From Comamonadaceae bacterium (lineage in GTDB: Bacteria > Pseudomonadota > Gammaproteobacteria > Burkholderiales > Burkholderiaceae_C): a stretch of DNA of 64,000 nt. Made by a program: the position numbers and the translations under genes. The notes under the pieces were generated by a model. That model was not told the DNA's origin, searched no databases, and saw only the letters and a list, made by a program, of their open reading frames with translations. Of the stretch, positions 27,905-34,756 are shown in pieces (position 1 is the stretch's first letter; each line of letters starts with the position of its first letter). The stretch is from the NCBI GenBank assembly GCA_947453965.1, contig CANGIQ010000006.1, forward strand, positions 1 through 64,000, in the 5' to 3' direction.

Positions 27905-28330
27905 ATGGCCATCAATACCGAATTCATTGACTTCATCATTCCCATCGAGACGATCAGGAAAAAATATCCCGGCGGTTGGGAGCAATGCTTGCTGGATCAT
28001 GCCCCGCTCCTGGGAGGCCGAGTTTGGCACGACGACTTTTTGTTTCGAGACGGATCTATGAATCCCATGGATATGCAGAACTTGGTTGAGGAGTGGGAGT
28101 CCATGGGGTTCACTTCTGCCGTTGAAGTGAATGGCAAGAAGCGTTGGGTTGATTTTTGCGTGCACGACATGATGGGGGGAGTAACTCTGCCCTGTGACTG
28201 GATTGTCGAGACGAAATTTGGCCACGTGGCCCATATCAATGATCCCGATCCGGAGGTAGTGAAGCACTTGCCACCAAGGGACCTTGAAGAGGAGCCCAGG
28301 GGAAACGGGCGGATGAGGATTTCCAAGTAA
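27905..28330 (+). CDS. Hypothetical protein, 141 aa
   Basis: A soluble protein with an AGGAGG ribosome site and a 17-bp gap to the membrane-protein gene, so it is likely the last gene of the Sel1 operon. Notable segments are KYPGGWEQCLLDH, GRVWHDDFLFRDGSMNP and WVDFCVHDMMGG. Similar small proteins accompany conjugative elements, but I do not recognise the family. It is followed by RNA element copy 1 and a strong terminator-like hairpin. Confidence 0.6.
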   Translation: MAINTEFIDFIIPIETIRKKYPGGWEQCLLDHAPLLGGRVWHDDFLFRDGSMNPMDMQNLVEEWESMGFTSAVEVNGKKRWVDFCVHDMMGGVTLPCDWIVETKFGHVAHINDPDPEVVKHLPPRDLEEEPRGNGRMRISK

Positions 28331-28368
28331 CCATTGGCATTCTGCAAAGACGATGACATAATTCATTC

Positions 28369-28432
28369 GTCAGTCATAACTGACCGCCCGATTTAGGTAC
28401 TTGCTGGGGCGTAAAAGACAGCTAAACGTCCC
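28369..28432 (+). ncRNA. Pseudoknot RNA element, copy 1
   Basis: Hairpin P1 (GTCAGT/ACTGAC, loop CATA, 28369-28384) is followed directly by stem P2 (CGCCC 28385-28389, GGGCG 28407-28411). The P2 loop holds GATTTAG and TTGCTG, and TTTAG (28392-28396) can pair with CTAAA (28422-28426) to close a pseudoknot. Copies 2-4 keep the loop but change the stems with compensation. An alternative pairing, GGGGCGT with ACGTCCC, would break P2. A terminator-like hairpin begins 4 bases later. It resembles tandem pseudoknot motifs such as STAXI, but I could not confirm any known family. Confidence 0.65.
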
Positions 28433-28435
28433 GGC

Positions 28436-28496
28436 ACTCCTGACCTCGTGTGCACTCTGGACGTTATTCCACAGTCGCGAGGTGCAGGAGTTTTTT
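28436..28496 (+). terminator. Terminator/attenuator-like hairpin after RNA copy 1
   Basis: ACTCCTG and CAGGAGT (7 bp), with CCTCG and CGAGG (5 bp) inside, form a long stem followed at once by TTTTTT. This is a good intrinsic terminator, either ending the Sel1 operon or acting as the expression platform of RNA copy 1. The 3' arm contains AGGAG, which lies at ribosome-site distance from a five-codon reading frame, so the stem would also hide that site. Confidence 0.65.
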
Positions 28497-28497
28497 C

Positions 28498-28515
28498 ATG
28501 GCAAAACATTTTTAG
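28498..28515 (+). CDS. Five-codon reading frame (MAKHF)
   Basis: ATG GCA AAA CAT TTT TAG, with AGGAG at 28486-28490. Its ATG lies 72 bp after the conserved CTAAA of RNA copy 1, the same distance (69-72 bp) at which real genes start behind copies 2 and 3. It may be a leader peptide or the stump of a deleted gene. Translation is unproven. Confidence 0.3.
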   Translation: MAKHF

Positions 28516-28527
28516 ACTTCTTTTTCA

Positions 28528-28550
28528 TCAGGCTCGCGCTATGAGCCTGA
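28528..28550. promoter_or_regulatory. Palindrome site D, extended
   Basis: TCAGGCTC and GAGCCTGA form a perfect 8-bp inverted repeat with 7 bases between. The core reads GCTCG-N5-TGAGC, one mismatch from the other four sites. It lies between the attenuator of RNA copy 1 and RNA copy 2, so it probably marks the promoter whose transcript begins with copy 2. Confidence 0.6.
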
Positions 28551-28570
28551 AGGAGTAGAAGATGCACCTG

Positions 28571-28640
28571 CGTACGGTAAGTACGCGTCGCCGATTTAAG
28601 GACAACTTGCAGGGCGACCAACAAATTCTGCTAAAGCGTC
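28571..28640 (+). ncRNA. Pseudoknot RNA element, copy 2
   Basis: Hairpin P1 (CGTAC/GTACG, 28571-28585), stem P2 (GTCGCC 28587-28592, GGCGAC 28613-28618), a conserved loop with GATTTA and TTGCAG, and a pseudoknot of TTTA (28595-28598) with TAAA (28632-28635). P1 and P2 sequences differ from copy 1 but remain complementary. The stretch stays open in the frame of the following gene, but the real start there is the ATG at 28706 with its own ribosome site, so this is leader RNA. A further hairpin (ACCCGC/GCGGGT) lies just before that ribosome site. Confidence 0.65.
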
Positions 28641-28705
28641 GTCTGCGCCCCGACCCGCACGCAGCGAACGCCAAGGTTCGCAATCCAGCGGGTAGGAGAA
28701 AAATC

Positions 28706-29188
28706 ATGGGGCAATTCACCCTTCGTATCGATGAGCAAGTTTTTGACCTCCAGACCGTGCCGGGTTCAGCTCGGATCAGGGTCCGGGGCGCAGATGGACA
28801 AGTTTTCTTTTTTGATCCAGATTGGGATCGGTATCTAACTGCAGAAGGCGGTTCCGATTTTGACCCCGGTGCGTTGGGGTTGGATCGAGAAATACTGACC
28901 ACGAAGTTGCATGAGGTGGTCCGTCAGCGGCGCCGTGAAATCCAAAAGATCAATGATGAACCGTTCAAGCCGAGTGCGCGGGCAACGTTGTTTGATAACG
29001 GCGACTTCCGGTACTTCGTTTCTCTGGACAAGGTTCGGTCTTTGGCGGGCGGTTATTCCCTGGCCATTACGAGTCAGTGGGAGTCATCAGCTAACCCTGA
29101 AGATGAGCAGTTCAGGTTTAGAGCCTGTATCGATCGATCTGGCCTTGAGCAATTGCAAGCCCTGATCCAACGGGAGTTGGCCAATTGA
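28706..29188 (+). CDS. Hypothetical protein, 160 aa, behind RNA copy 2
   Basis: The start at 28706 is preceded by AGGAGA with ideal spacing. The frame is open further upstream to 28562, but that part is the RNA element and is not protein-like. The protein begins MGQFTLRIDEQVFDL and has a beta-rich N-terminal half (RIRVRGADGQVFFFDPDW) and a mixed C-terminal half. No signal, membrane segment or known motif is seen. It is coupled by TTGA overlap to the next small gene. Expression is probably set by palindrome site D and the leader RNA. Confidence 0.65.
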   Translation: MGQFTLRIDEQVFDLQTVPGSARIRVRGADGQVFFFDPDWDRYLTAEGGSDFDPGALGLDREILTTKLHEVVRQRRREIQKINDEPFKPSARATLFDNGDFRYFVSLDKVRSLAGGYSLAITSQWESSANPEDEQFRFRACIDRSGLEQLQALIQRELAN

Positions 29189-29400
29189 GTGCCAATGTTG
29201 GATGGGCCTGGTGGCACCACAGCAAGCTGTATGTGAATCAGTTCAATGAACCGATTCCCAAGTGGGTCAATGACATCCAGATTTACAACAGGCTACGACT
29301 GATCAAACTGGTCACGCGCCTCAACTGGCGTCTTCCAGGGGACGTATTGCCTGATCCATCTACAGACGAGGGCGTTGGGCCAGTCCAGAACAGCAAATGA
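29185..29400 (+). CDS. Hypothetical protein, 71 aa
   Basis: It uses a TTG start overlapping the preceding TGA (TTGA), with GGGAG eight bases upstream. The product is small, basic and rich in tryptophan (VGWAWWHHSKLYVNQF), with a helical centre (IYNRLRLIKLVTRLNWRL). No family is recognised. Translational coupling supports it, while the rare start and short length lower certainty. RNA copy 4 follows after 11 bp. Confidence 0.5.
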   Translation: MSANVGWAWWHHSKLYVNQFNEPIPKWVNDIQIYNRLRLIKLVTRLNWRLPGDVLPDPSTDEGVGPVQNSK

Positions 29401-29411
29401 AGAGGATTTGA

Positions 29412-29477
29412 CCTTTGAAAAGGGTTGGGGGGATTTGATCCAGATTGCGGCCCCCTTCATCTGATAAAGCCGCTAAA
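29412..29477 (+). ncRNA. Pseudoknot RNA element, diverged copy
   Basis: Short hairpin P1 (CCTT/AAGG, loop TGAA, 29412-29423), then stem P2 of GGGGG (29428-29432) with CCCCC (29451-29455), a complete change from the other copies that keeps pairing. The loop GATTTGATCCAGATTGCGG matches the conserved GATTTR...TTGCNG. GCTAAA recurs at 29472-29477 and could pair with TTTG through one G-U. Here the element runs straight into the ribosome site of the next gene (AGGAG at 29479), unlike the ~70-base distance in the other copies. Confidence 0.55.
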
Positions 29478-29489
29478 CAGGAGAAAACC

Positions 29490-30122
29490 ATGGGAATTCA
29501 CACAGACGGTATCGACCTCAATTACAGGCCAACCACTTACTTTTGGGCGCAAGAGCGAGGAATTGCCTTGCTCTCCGACATAAAGGGGGCTGAGCGGCGG
29601 CGTATTTACGCCAAAGCCCTTGAGGACGGAAAGGAAGACCTGCTACCTCAACAGGTCACCGAAGAGGTGCTTAGCGAAGAGGATCGACAGGTGCTCGGGC
29701 GAGTTCATCCCGCATTCATGGGGGGTGAGTATTTACCCACACGGGAACGCCAGGAAGTCGAAATTGCGCGAATCACGATTGCTTCAACCACGCAGGATGT
29801 GACTTGTGTCTATGCCCGCCAGGTCGGACAACGCATTCATTACAGAGTGGTGGATGAATACGGTGGAGACACCCTCAATGGGACAGGCCTTAGAACCAGC
29901 ACGAAGCCATTGAAGTTGGAGGAGTTGGTCGAGTTCTTTCTGAAAAGCTGGGACCTGATCAATTGCCTTGACTGCAATTTCGAAGGTGAAGGTTATCCCC
30001 GTGACCGGGTTCATTGGTTCATCGTGGATGCTTCAAGCAGTTTCTACTCTGAGTTCGGTGCGCTGATCAGAGCCAAAGTGGATGAGTGGATCGATACCAA
30101 GGAGGAAAGCGAAGATGAATGA
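29490..30122 (+). CDS. Hypothetical protein, 210 aa
   Basis: The start is set by AGGAG at 29479-29483 and a clean protein start, MGIHTDGIDLNYRPTTYFW; an in-frame ATG at 29445 lies within the RNA element. Segments such as LLSDIKGAERRRIYAKALEDG and QRIHYRVVDEYGGDT are well-formed, but I recognise no family. Its end overlaps the next start by 8 bp. Proteins of this sort accompany SprT-like and Sel1 genes on integrative elements. Confidence 0.65.
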   Translation: MGIHTDGIDLNYRPTTYFWAQERGIALLSDIKGAERRRIYAKALEDGKEDLLPQQVTEEVLSEEDRQVLGRVHPAFMGGEYLPTRERQEVEIARITIASTTQDVTCVYARQVGQRIHYRVVDEYGGDTLNGTGLRTSTKPLKLEELVEFFLKSWDLINCLDCNFEGEGYPRDRVHWFIVDASSSFYSEFGALIRAKVDEWIDTKEESEDE

Positions 30123-30375
30123 AGAACAAATCTGGAAAGCCTTCGGACTCATGATGGATATGTACGAAAACAAGGTCTTCTCAGAAACCGATCGCCAGCA
30201 AGCGACCGAGGCTGGAATGCGGGATTTTCGAAGAATGCTCAAGGTTCGTCTCCTCAACCGAGAACAGGGATTGCCCACGGTTGATGAGGTGGAGGGATTG
30301 AAGATCCTTGCCCTGGATTTCCTCAATTACACCCCCGGCCGTCCACCATCTTCATATGGTGGCGGGCAGTTCTGA
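30115..30375 (+). CDS. Hypothetical protein, 86 aa
   Basis: It starts at the ATG overlapping the previous gene's end, with AAGGAGG upstream in the coding sequence. The protein is mostly helical (EEQIWKAFGLMMDMYENKVF, GMRDFRRMLKVRLL) and ends in a Gly/Pro/Ser-rich tail (GRPPSSYGGGQF). No domain is recognised. Overlap suggests that it works with the 210-residue protein. Confidence 0.6.
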   Translation: MNEEQIWKAFGLMMDMYENKVFSETDRQQATEAGMRDFRRMLKVRLLNREQGLPTVDEVEGLKILALDFLNYTPGRPPSSYGGGQF

Positions 30376-30410
30376 GGAAGAATGAAATACAGTAACTTGA
30401 AGGACCAATC

Positions 30411-30977
30411 ATGCTGACAGACAAAATCGCACAGGCACTAGCGTTAGCAGTGGAGGCCCATGATGGCCAGAAACGCAAGGGCACCAGCATTCCCTACATC
30501 GCTCACCCTATGGGCGTGGCCTCTGTTGCTTTGGACCATGGAGCCGATGAGGAACAGGCAATGGCCGCACTGCTACACGATGCAGTGGAAGACGGCGGTG
30601 CCGAGTATGCAGATCGCATCCGCATCGAATTCGGAGACCGTGTGGCGGACATCGTGGCCGGATGCACCGATGGCGTGCCCGATGCGAGCGGAAGGAAACC
30701 GCCATGGCAGGCCAGAAAACAGGCTTACCTTGATCACCTCAAATCGGCCAGCGACGACGTGCTGCTGGTTTCTAGTTCGGACAAGTTGCACAACGCGCGC
30801 GCCATTGTGGAAGACCTGTTGAATATTGGCCAGAAGGTCTTTGACCGGTTTTCAGCCAGCAAGGAGCAAACGCTCTGGTATTACGAAAGTTTGGCTCAGA
30901 TTTTTGAAGCCCGTGATACGAAGACCGCCAAAGCAGTTCGAACCGCGGTCGACGAGATGAAACGACTTTCCCTGTGA
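30411..30977 (+). CDS. HD-domain phosphohydrolase (RelA/SpoT-type HD)
   Basis: A 188-residue protein that is a stand-alone HD domain. The metal-binding H..HD..D pattern reads HDGQKRKGTSIPYIAHPMG, AALLHDAVEDGG and, further on, SSDKLHNARA. The sequence is closest to the hydrolase domain of RelA/SpoT and to small (p)ppGpp or nucleotide hydrolases. AAGGA precedes the ATG. A role in degrading an alarmone or a phage- or defence-derived nucleotide is possible. Neighbours are unknown small genes. Confidence 0.85.
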   Translation: MLTDKIAQALALAVEAHDGQKRKGTSIPYIAHPMGVASVALDHGADEEQAMAALLHDAVEDGGAEYADRIRIEFGDRVADIVAGCTDGVPDASGRKPPWQARKQAYLDHLKSASDDVLLVSSSDKLHNARAIVEDLLNIGQKVFDRFSASKEQTLWYYESLAQIFEARDTKTAKAVRTAVDEMKRLSL

Positions 30978-30987
30978 GCAGTACAAC

Positions 30988-31416
30988 ATGAATGACAGTA
31001 CCAACTTACCTCCTGAACTTATTCAGGCATACCGGGAGACTCACTACCGAGTTGAGGGTGTAGAACCCTTCACGCTCAAGGTTGATCAGGTGTCATCAGA
31101 AGTGCAGAGGGCCTTGGCGAAGCGAGGGCTCAAATCCTGTGCCTTTTTTACCGCATGGAACCCGTACAGCATTGCTCTGAAGGCAGAAGAAAACACCATT
31201 CTTGAGCGCAAACTGAATCTGCACCTGAACGCACAGAGCTTGAACCACACGCCAGGGGAGGGTGTTCATCCTTCAAACGGATGGCCAGGTGAGCGCAGTT
31301 CCTTGGTGTGGGGAGTTTCCGAGAAAAATGCCCGAGAGATAGCAGAAGAATTTCAGCAAAACGCATTCATCTGGGTAGGTGAAGACGGTATTCCTGAGTT
31401 GATTCTCATGAGGTGA
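30988..31416 (+). CDS. DUF3293 family protein
   Basis: A 142-residue protein with the DUF3293 pattern: an N-terminal AYRETHYRV, the hallmark FFTAWNPYS, a later GEGVHP, the SLVWGVS segment and QNAFIWV near the end. The function of the family is unknown; members are small, soluble and common in proteobacterial genomes. It follows the HD gene by 10 bp and is probably co-transcribed. The hairpin P1 of RNA copy 3 overlaps its stop codon. Confidence 0.78.
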   Translation: MNDSTNLPPELIQAYRETHYRVEGVEPFTLKVDQVSSEVQRALAKRGLKSCAFFTAWNPYSIALKAEENTILERKLNLHLNAQSLNHTPGEGVHPSNGWPGERSSLVWGVSEKNAREIAEEFQQNAFIWVGEDGIPELILMR

Positions 31417-31485
31417 CACAGTCACCGCACGTCGCCGATTTATGACCACTTGCTGGGGCGACTAACAAATTCCCGCTAAAGCGTT
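31412..31485 (+). ncRNA. Pseudoknot RNA element, copy 3
   Basis: Hairpin P1 (GGTGAC/GTCACC, loop ACA, 31412-31426), stem P2 (GTCGCC 31431-31436, GGCGAC 31457-31462), conserved loop with GATTTA and TTGCTG, and a pseudoknot of TTTA (31439-31442) with TAAA (31477-31480). GGGCGAC can alternatively pair with GTTGCCC just downstream. The next start (ATG 31549) is 69 bp after the TAAA, as with copy 2. A CAGGCA/TGCCTG hairpin lies in that interval. Confidence 0.65.
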
Positions 31486-31548
31486 GCCCTTGCCATCAGC
31501 CCGGCGAGTCCAGGCAATGCCTGTGAATTCGGGGCGGTGGAAATTAAA

Positions 31549-31914
31549 ATGAACTTTCGGTGCAAGTCAGGCGATCTGGCTCTGGTCCTTTATGACGAGC
31601 CATGTTGCTCTGAAAACATAGGCAAGGTCGTAGAAGTACGAGGACCTGTCCAGCGAAACTCTCGGCTCAAGTTGATGTGTTGGCTTATCAAGCCAATCAA
31701 TCGGCAGTTGTGGCACTGTATGAGGCGCAGTGGAGAGCACTACACGGCATTTGTCACCTGGACCAGGCAACTAGAGCACCCAGATGCATGGCTCCTTCCG
31801 CTTCGGTCAGAGGCAGGTGAAGACGCTATAGCGGAGGCTTTGGAGCTGGCCCGTTCAATCGGTGTAGGTGACCGCAAGGTTCTGGAACTTGGTCTGAGCG
31901 TGAACGAAGCCTAG
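31549..31914 (+). CDS. Hypothetical protein, 121 aa, behind RNA copy 3
   Basis: The ATG at 31549 has GGTGG nine bases before it; a GTG at 31537 is an alternative. The first half reads like a small beta-barrel (SGDLALVLYDEPCCSENIGKVVEV...RGP), similar in feel to KOW/SH3-like folds. The second half is helical. Its last 60 bases overlap the end of the convergent dnaB gene, an unusual arrangement in which the C-terminal codons are shared antisense. No family is recognised. Confidence 0.55.
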   Translation: MNFRCKSGDLALVLYDEPCCSENIGKVVEVRGPVQRNSRLKLMCWLIKPINRQLWHCMRRSGEHYTAFVTWTRQLEHPDAWLLPLRSEAGEDAIAEALELARSIGVGDRKVLELGLSVNEA

Positions 31915-33249
31915 CTTGGCTGTTCCGGTGGGGCCGTTTCGTTGCTTGGCAATGATGATCTCGGCCACACCGGGCTCCTTACACGCCTCTTTGGTGTAGT
32001 ACTCGTCGCGGTAGATGAACATGATGATGTCCGCGTCTTGCTCGATGGCACCTGACTCCCGCAAGTCACTCATCATGGGACGCTTGTCAGTTCGTTGCTC
32101 GACTCCACGATTCAGCTGAGACAAGGCGATCACCGGGCACTGCAGTTCCTTGGCCAGCATCTTCAGGCCACGGGATATCTCACCCAGGGCGGTGGCTCGG
32201 TTTTCTTCACTGGATCCGGCACTGGTGGTCATGAGTTGGAGGTAGTCCACCACGATCAACCCCAGCTTGCCGCCGTTCAACCTGGCCAGCCTGCGTGAAT
32301 TGGCCCTGAGTTCGCTGACTGTCAGGCCCGGGGTCTCATCGATGTGTAGTTTCACATCCCGCATGCGCTCGATGGCCTCGGTCAGTCTGGGCCATTCGTC
32401 ATCTGACAATCTGCCGGTGCGCAGGTTGGTCTGATTGATCCGTCCAATGGATCCCACAATCCGGACTGCCAACTGTTCTGCGCCCATTTCCATGGAAAAC
32501 ACTGCGACAGGCTTGTGTTCATAGATGGCCACGTGTTCGGCAATGTTGATGGCAAAACTGGTCTTGCCCATACTCGGCCGAGCCGCCAGGATGATCAGAT
32601 CGCCTGCCTGCAGTCCGGAGGTCATCCGGTCGAGCTCATAGAAGCCAGATCGAAGTCCCGTCACATCTACCGGGTTGTCGGCGCGATCTTGGATTTTGTC
32701 GATCAGGCTGGCAACAAGCTGGTCCAGTTTGTGAAAGCCTTGCTTCAGGCGTGATCCTTCTTCCCCTATCTTGAAAACCAGTTTTTCTGCATCGTCAAGA
32801 AGCGCAGCCACATTCTTGCCTTCAGGTCTGAACCCACTTCCTGAAATCTGATCACCAACCGCGATGAGTTTGCGCAAAATCGCTCGCTCACGGACCAATT
32901 CCGCATAGCGTCGGATGTTTCCAGCACTGGGGACGTATTGGGCCAGTTGATTGAGGTAGGGCAACCCACCAAAGTCTTGGTTCTTCCCCTGCAACTTAGT
33001 TTCCTCGTAGACAGTGATGACGTCAGCGGGCTTTTCAGCGCCGATCAGTGATGCCAAGCTGTGGAAGATCAATCGGTGTTCATGTCGGTAGAAGTCGCTT
33101 TCGGTCACCATTTCGGCGACCTGGTCCCATGCCTCGTTGTCCAGGAGTAGGGCACCCAAGAGGCTCGATTCAGCTTCGATTGAGTGGGGCGGAATTCTCA
33201 GGTTGTCAAAATCAGTCAGTTGGGAATCAATATTGCGGTCGTGGGTCAT
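31855..33249 (-). CDS. dnaB: Replicative DNA helicase DnaB
   Basis: A complete 464-residue DnaB: an N-terminal primase-interacting domain (IPPHSIEAESSLLGALLLD), linker, and RecA-like core with Walker A ARPSMGKTS, Walker B LIVVDYLQLM and the arginine-finger region AIEQDADIIMFIYRDE. AAGGAG precedes the start. It is not beside rpsR/rplI, where the housekeeping copy usually lies, but amid accessory genes and behind palindrome site E. It is therefore probably an element-borne second helicase, as in several integrative elements. Whether the chromosome has another copy cannot be seen here. Confidence 0.93.
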   Translation of the reverse strand: MTHDRNIDSQLTDFDNLRIPPHSIEAESSLLGALLLDNEAWDQVAEMVTESDFYRHEHRLIFHSLASLIGAEKPADVITVYEETKLQGKNQDFGGLPYLNQLAQYVPSAGNIRRYAELVRERAILRKLIAVGDQISGSGFRPEGKNVAALLDDAEKLVFKIGEEGSRLKQGFHKLDQLVASLIDKIQDRADNPVDVTGLRSGFYELDRMTSGLQAGDLIILAARPSMGKTSFAINIAEHVAIYEHKPVAVFSMEMGAEQLAVRIVGSIGRINQTNLRTGRLSDDEWPRLTEAIERMRDVKLHIDETPGLTVSELRANSRRLARLNGGKLGLIVVDYLQLMTTSAGSSEENRATALGEISRGLKMLAKELQCPVIALSQLNRGVEQRTDKRPMMSDLRESGAIEQDADIIMFIYRDEYYTKEACKEPGVAEIIIAKQRNGPTGTAKLGFVHAQTKFQNLAVTYTD

Positions 33250-33292
33250 GCTGACTCCTTCTTTTGTTGGGAGTCATGGTGGCTGTCCGAGA

Positions 33293-33307
33293 GCTCACCT
33301 TGTGAGC
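33293..33307. promoter_or_regulatory. Palindrome site E, GCTCA-N5-TGAGC
   Basis: GCTCA-CCTTG-TGAGC, within a longer perfect repeat AGCTCAC...GTGAGCT (33292-33308). It is centred 51 bp upstream of the dnaB start and 113 bp from the divergent HIT gene. Distance and arms match site B. No T-run follows. Confidence 0.65.
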
Positions 33308-33412
33308 TTGGTGCAGAACATCATTAGGGATGCCGATCCGCTGAAAGTCGTTCACAAAATTCGAGCCAAGCAGTGACGGCGAAAGAATAAATTGGCATTA
33401 AGATGAATATCG

Positions 33413-33811
33413 ATGGGCCAGAATGTGAGTAAGGTAATGGAATGTCAGTTTTGCGACTTGCCTGAGAGCAGGGTATGGTTTGATCAAGGGAGCGTACTTG
33501 TATTCAGAGATGCGTATCCAATATCGCCTGGGCATACATTGGTTATTCCAAAGAGGCACGTGAAGTCGTTGTTCGAGCTAGGTGGAGATGAGCGCGAAGA
33601 TCTCTTTCAGGCGCTTTCCCGAGCCAAAGGTTTGCTCGTGTCAGAAATGAAGCCCGACGGGTTCAATATTGGCATCAATGATGGGATCGCGGCAGGGCAG
33701 ACGGTTTTTCACCTGCATGTGCATTTGATACCCAGGTATCAAGGCGACGCAGAAGACCCACGTGGCGGTGTTCGATGGATTTTCCCAGACAAAGCGAAGT
33801 ATTGGTCATGA
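33413..33811 (+). CDS. HIT-family nucleotide hydrolase, cassette 1
   Basis: A 132-residue HIT protein: N-terminal CQFCDLPES zinc-type cysteines, YPISPGHTLVIPKRHV in the middle and the catalytic histidine triad HLHVHLIPR near residue 105. HIT enzymes hydrolyse or transfer nucleoside monophosphates from dinucleotides and adenylated compounds. An ATG at 33437, directly before CQFC, may be the true start. It overlaps the HNH gene by 4 bp (ATGA), so it heads a HIT-HNH-helicase cassette. A homologue with the same ending (RGGVR.I.P.K..Y) lies in the second cassette at 40642. Confidence 0.9.
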   Translation: MGQNVSKVMECQFCDLPESRVWFDQGSVLVFRDAYPISPGHTLVIPKRHVKSLFELGGDEREDLFQALSRAKGLLVSEMKPDGFNIGINDGIAAGQTVFHLHVHLIPRYQGDAEDPRGGVRWIFPDKAKYWS

Positions 33812-34752
33812 CAATCGAAGCGTACATCAATCGGTTCGAAAATCTTCGACGAAATAAGTCTGGAGGTAGAGAGCGTCCGCACAAGATCTGCATGCTTCTT
33901 GCGGTACTTGACCTTGCTAAGGCAGGTGGACTTGAAGAAAACAAGATCTATCTGAATCCAGAACTCGTTGAACGGTACACCGGATTTTTTAAGGTTGCCT
34001 CGATGACTGATGAGAGGCCAAATCCTCACTATCCATTCTTCTATCTCCGAGGGAAGTTGGCGAACAATGAGCCAAGTTTTTGGCATATTCACCCTATCCA
34101 CGGGAGGGAGTCACTGATCGAGTCATTGGAGGTCAGTAAAGCATCAGATGTCTCAAACAACATTGAATATGCCTCACTAGATTCTGAGTTGTTCGACTTG
34201 CTCCAAGATCTAAAAAATATCGAACGCCTTGAAGAGTCATTGACAAGATATTGGTTCGATCGCGGCCATGCCGATTTACGTTCCGTCGTTAAAGCCAGCG
34301 GTGCTATCAGTGACTATGAAAGGCACATCAGAAAGGGTGAATTAGGGACCCTTCGCAGCGGTGAAGCCGACTCGGTTAGAAGTCCTGCGTTTCGTAGGGT
34401 AGTTACCCAAATTTATGACTATCGGTGTGCTGCAACAGGTGTTCGTATCCTTTTGCCCTCTGGCGAGGCAATGGTAGAGGCGGCTCACATCCATCCATTT
34501 AGTGAGGCTGGTGATGATGATCCAAGAAACGGGTTGGCATTGACGCCCAACATTCACTGGGCGATGGATCGGAATTTGATCGCGCCAGGTCCGGACAGGG
34601 TTTGGCATGTCAGTAAGGTTTTAGACAAGAGAATTCCTGATTTTCAGATGCTCACGAGTCTAGAGGGGATGCCGCTTTTTCTCCCCACAGACTTGAGATT
34701 CAGCCCCAAAGTGGAATCACTTGTGTGGCGGCTTGAAAGATTACGAAAGTAA
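33808..34752 (+). CDS. HNH endonuclease, cassette 1
   Basis: A 314-residue protein whose start is set by ATGA overlap with the HIT gene. An N-terminal region of about 190 residues (YINRFENLRRNKSGGRERPHK) of the type seen in putative restriction endonucleases precedes an HNH domain: CAATGVRI near residue 207, AAHIHPFSEAGDDDPRNG near 226 and TPNIHWAMDR after it. It probably cuts DNA, with the N-terminal part choosing the target. The helicase gene begins 4 bp after its stop. The trio looks like a compact defence unit, but I know of no named system of this composition. Confidence 0.85.
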   Translation: MTIEAYINRFENLRRNKSGGRERPHKICMLLAVLDLAKAGGLEENKIYLNPELVERYTGFFKVASMTDERPNPHYPFFYLRGKLANNEPSFWHIHPIHGRESLIESLEVSKASDVSNNIEYASLDSELFDLLQDLKNIERLEESLTRYWFDRGHADLRSVVKASGAISDYERHIRKGELGTLRSGEADSVRSPAFRRVVTQIYDYRCAATGVRILLPSGEAMVEAAHIHPFSEAGDDDPRNGLALTPNIHWAMDRNLIAPGPDRVWHVSKVLDKRIPDFQMLTSLEGMPLFLPTDLRFSPKVESLVWRLERLRK

Positions 34753-34756
34753 GGCT

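Noticed and set aside
28562-28705. N-terminal extension of the 160-aa protein gene from ATG 28562
   Set aside because: The extension is RNA element copy 2 in translation. A strong ribosome site and ATG at 28706 give the better start.
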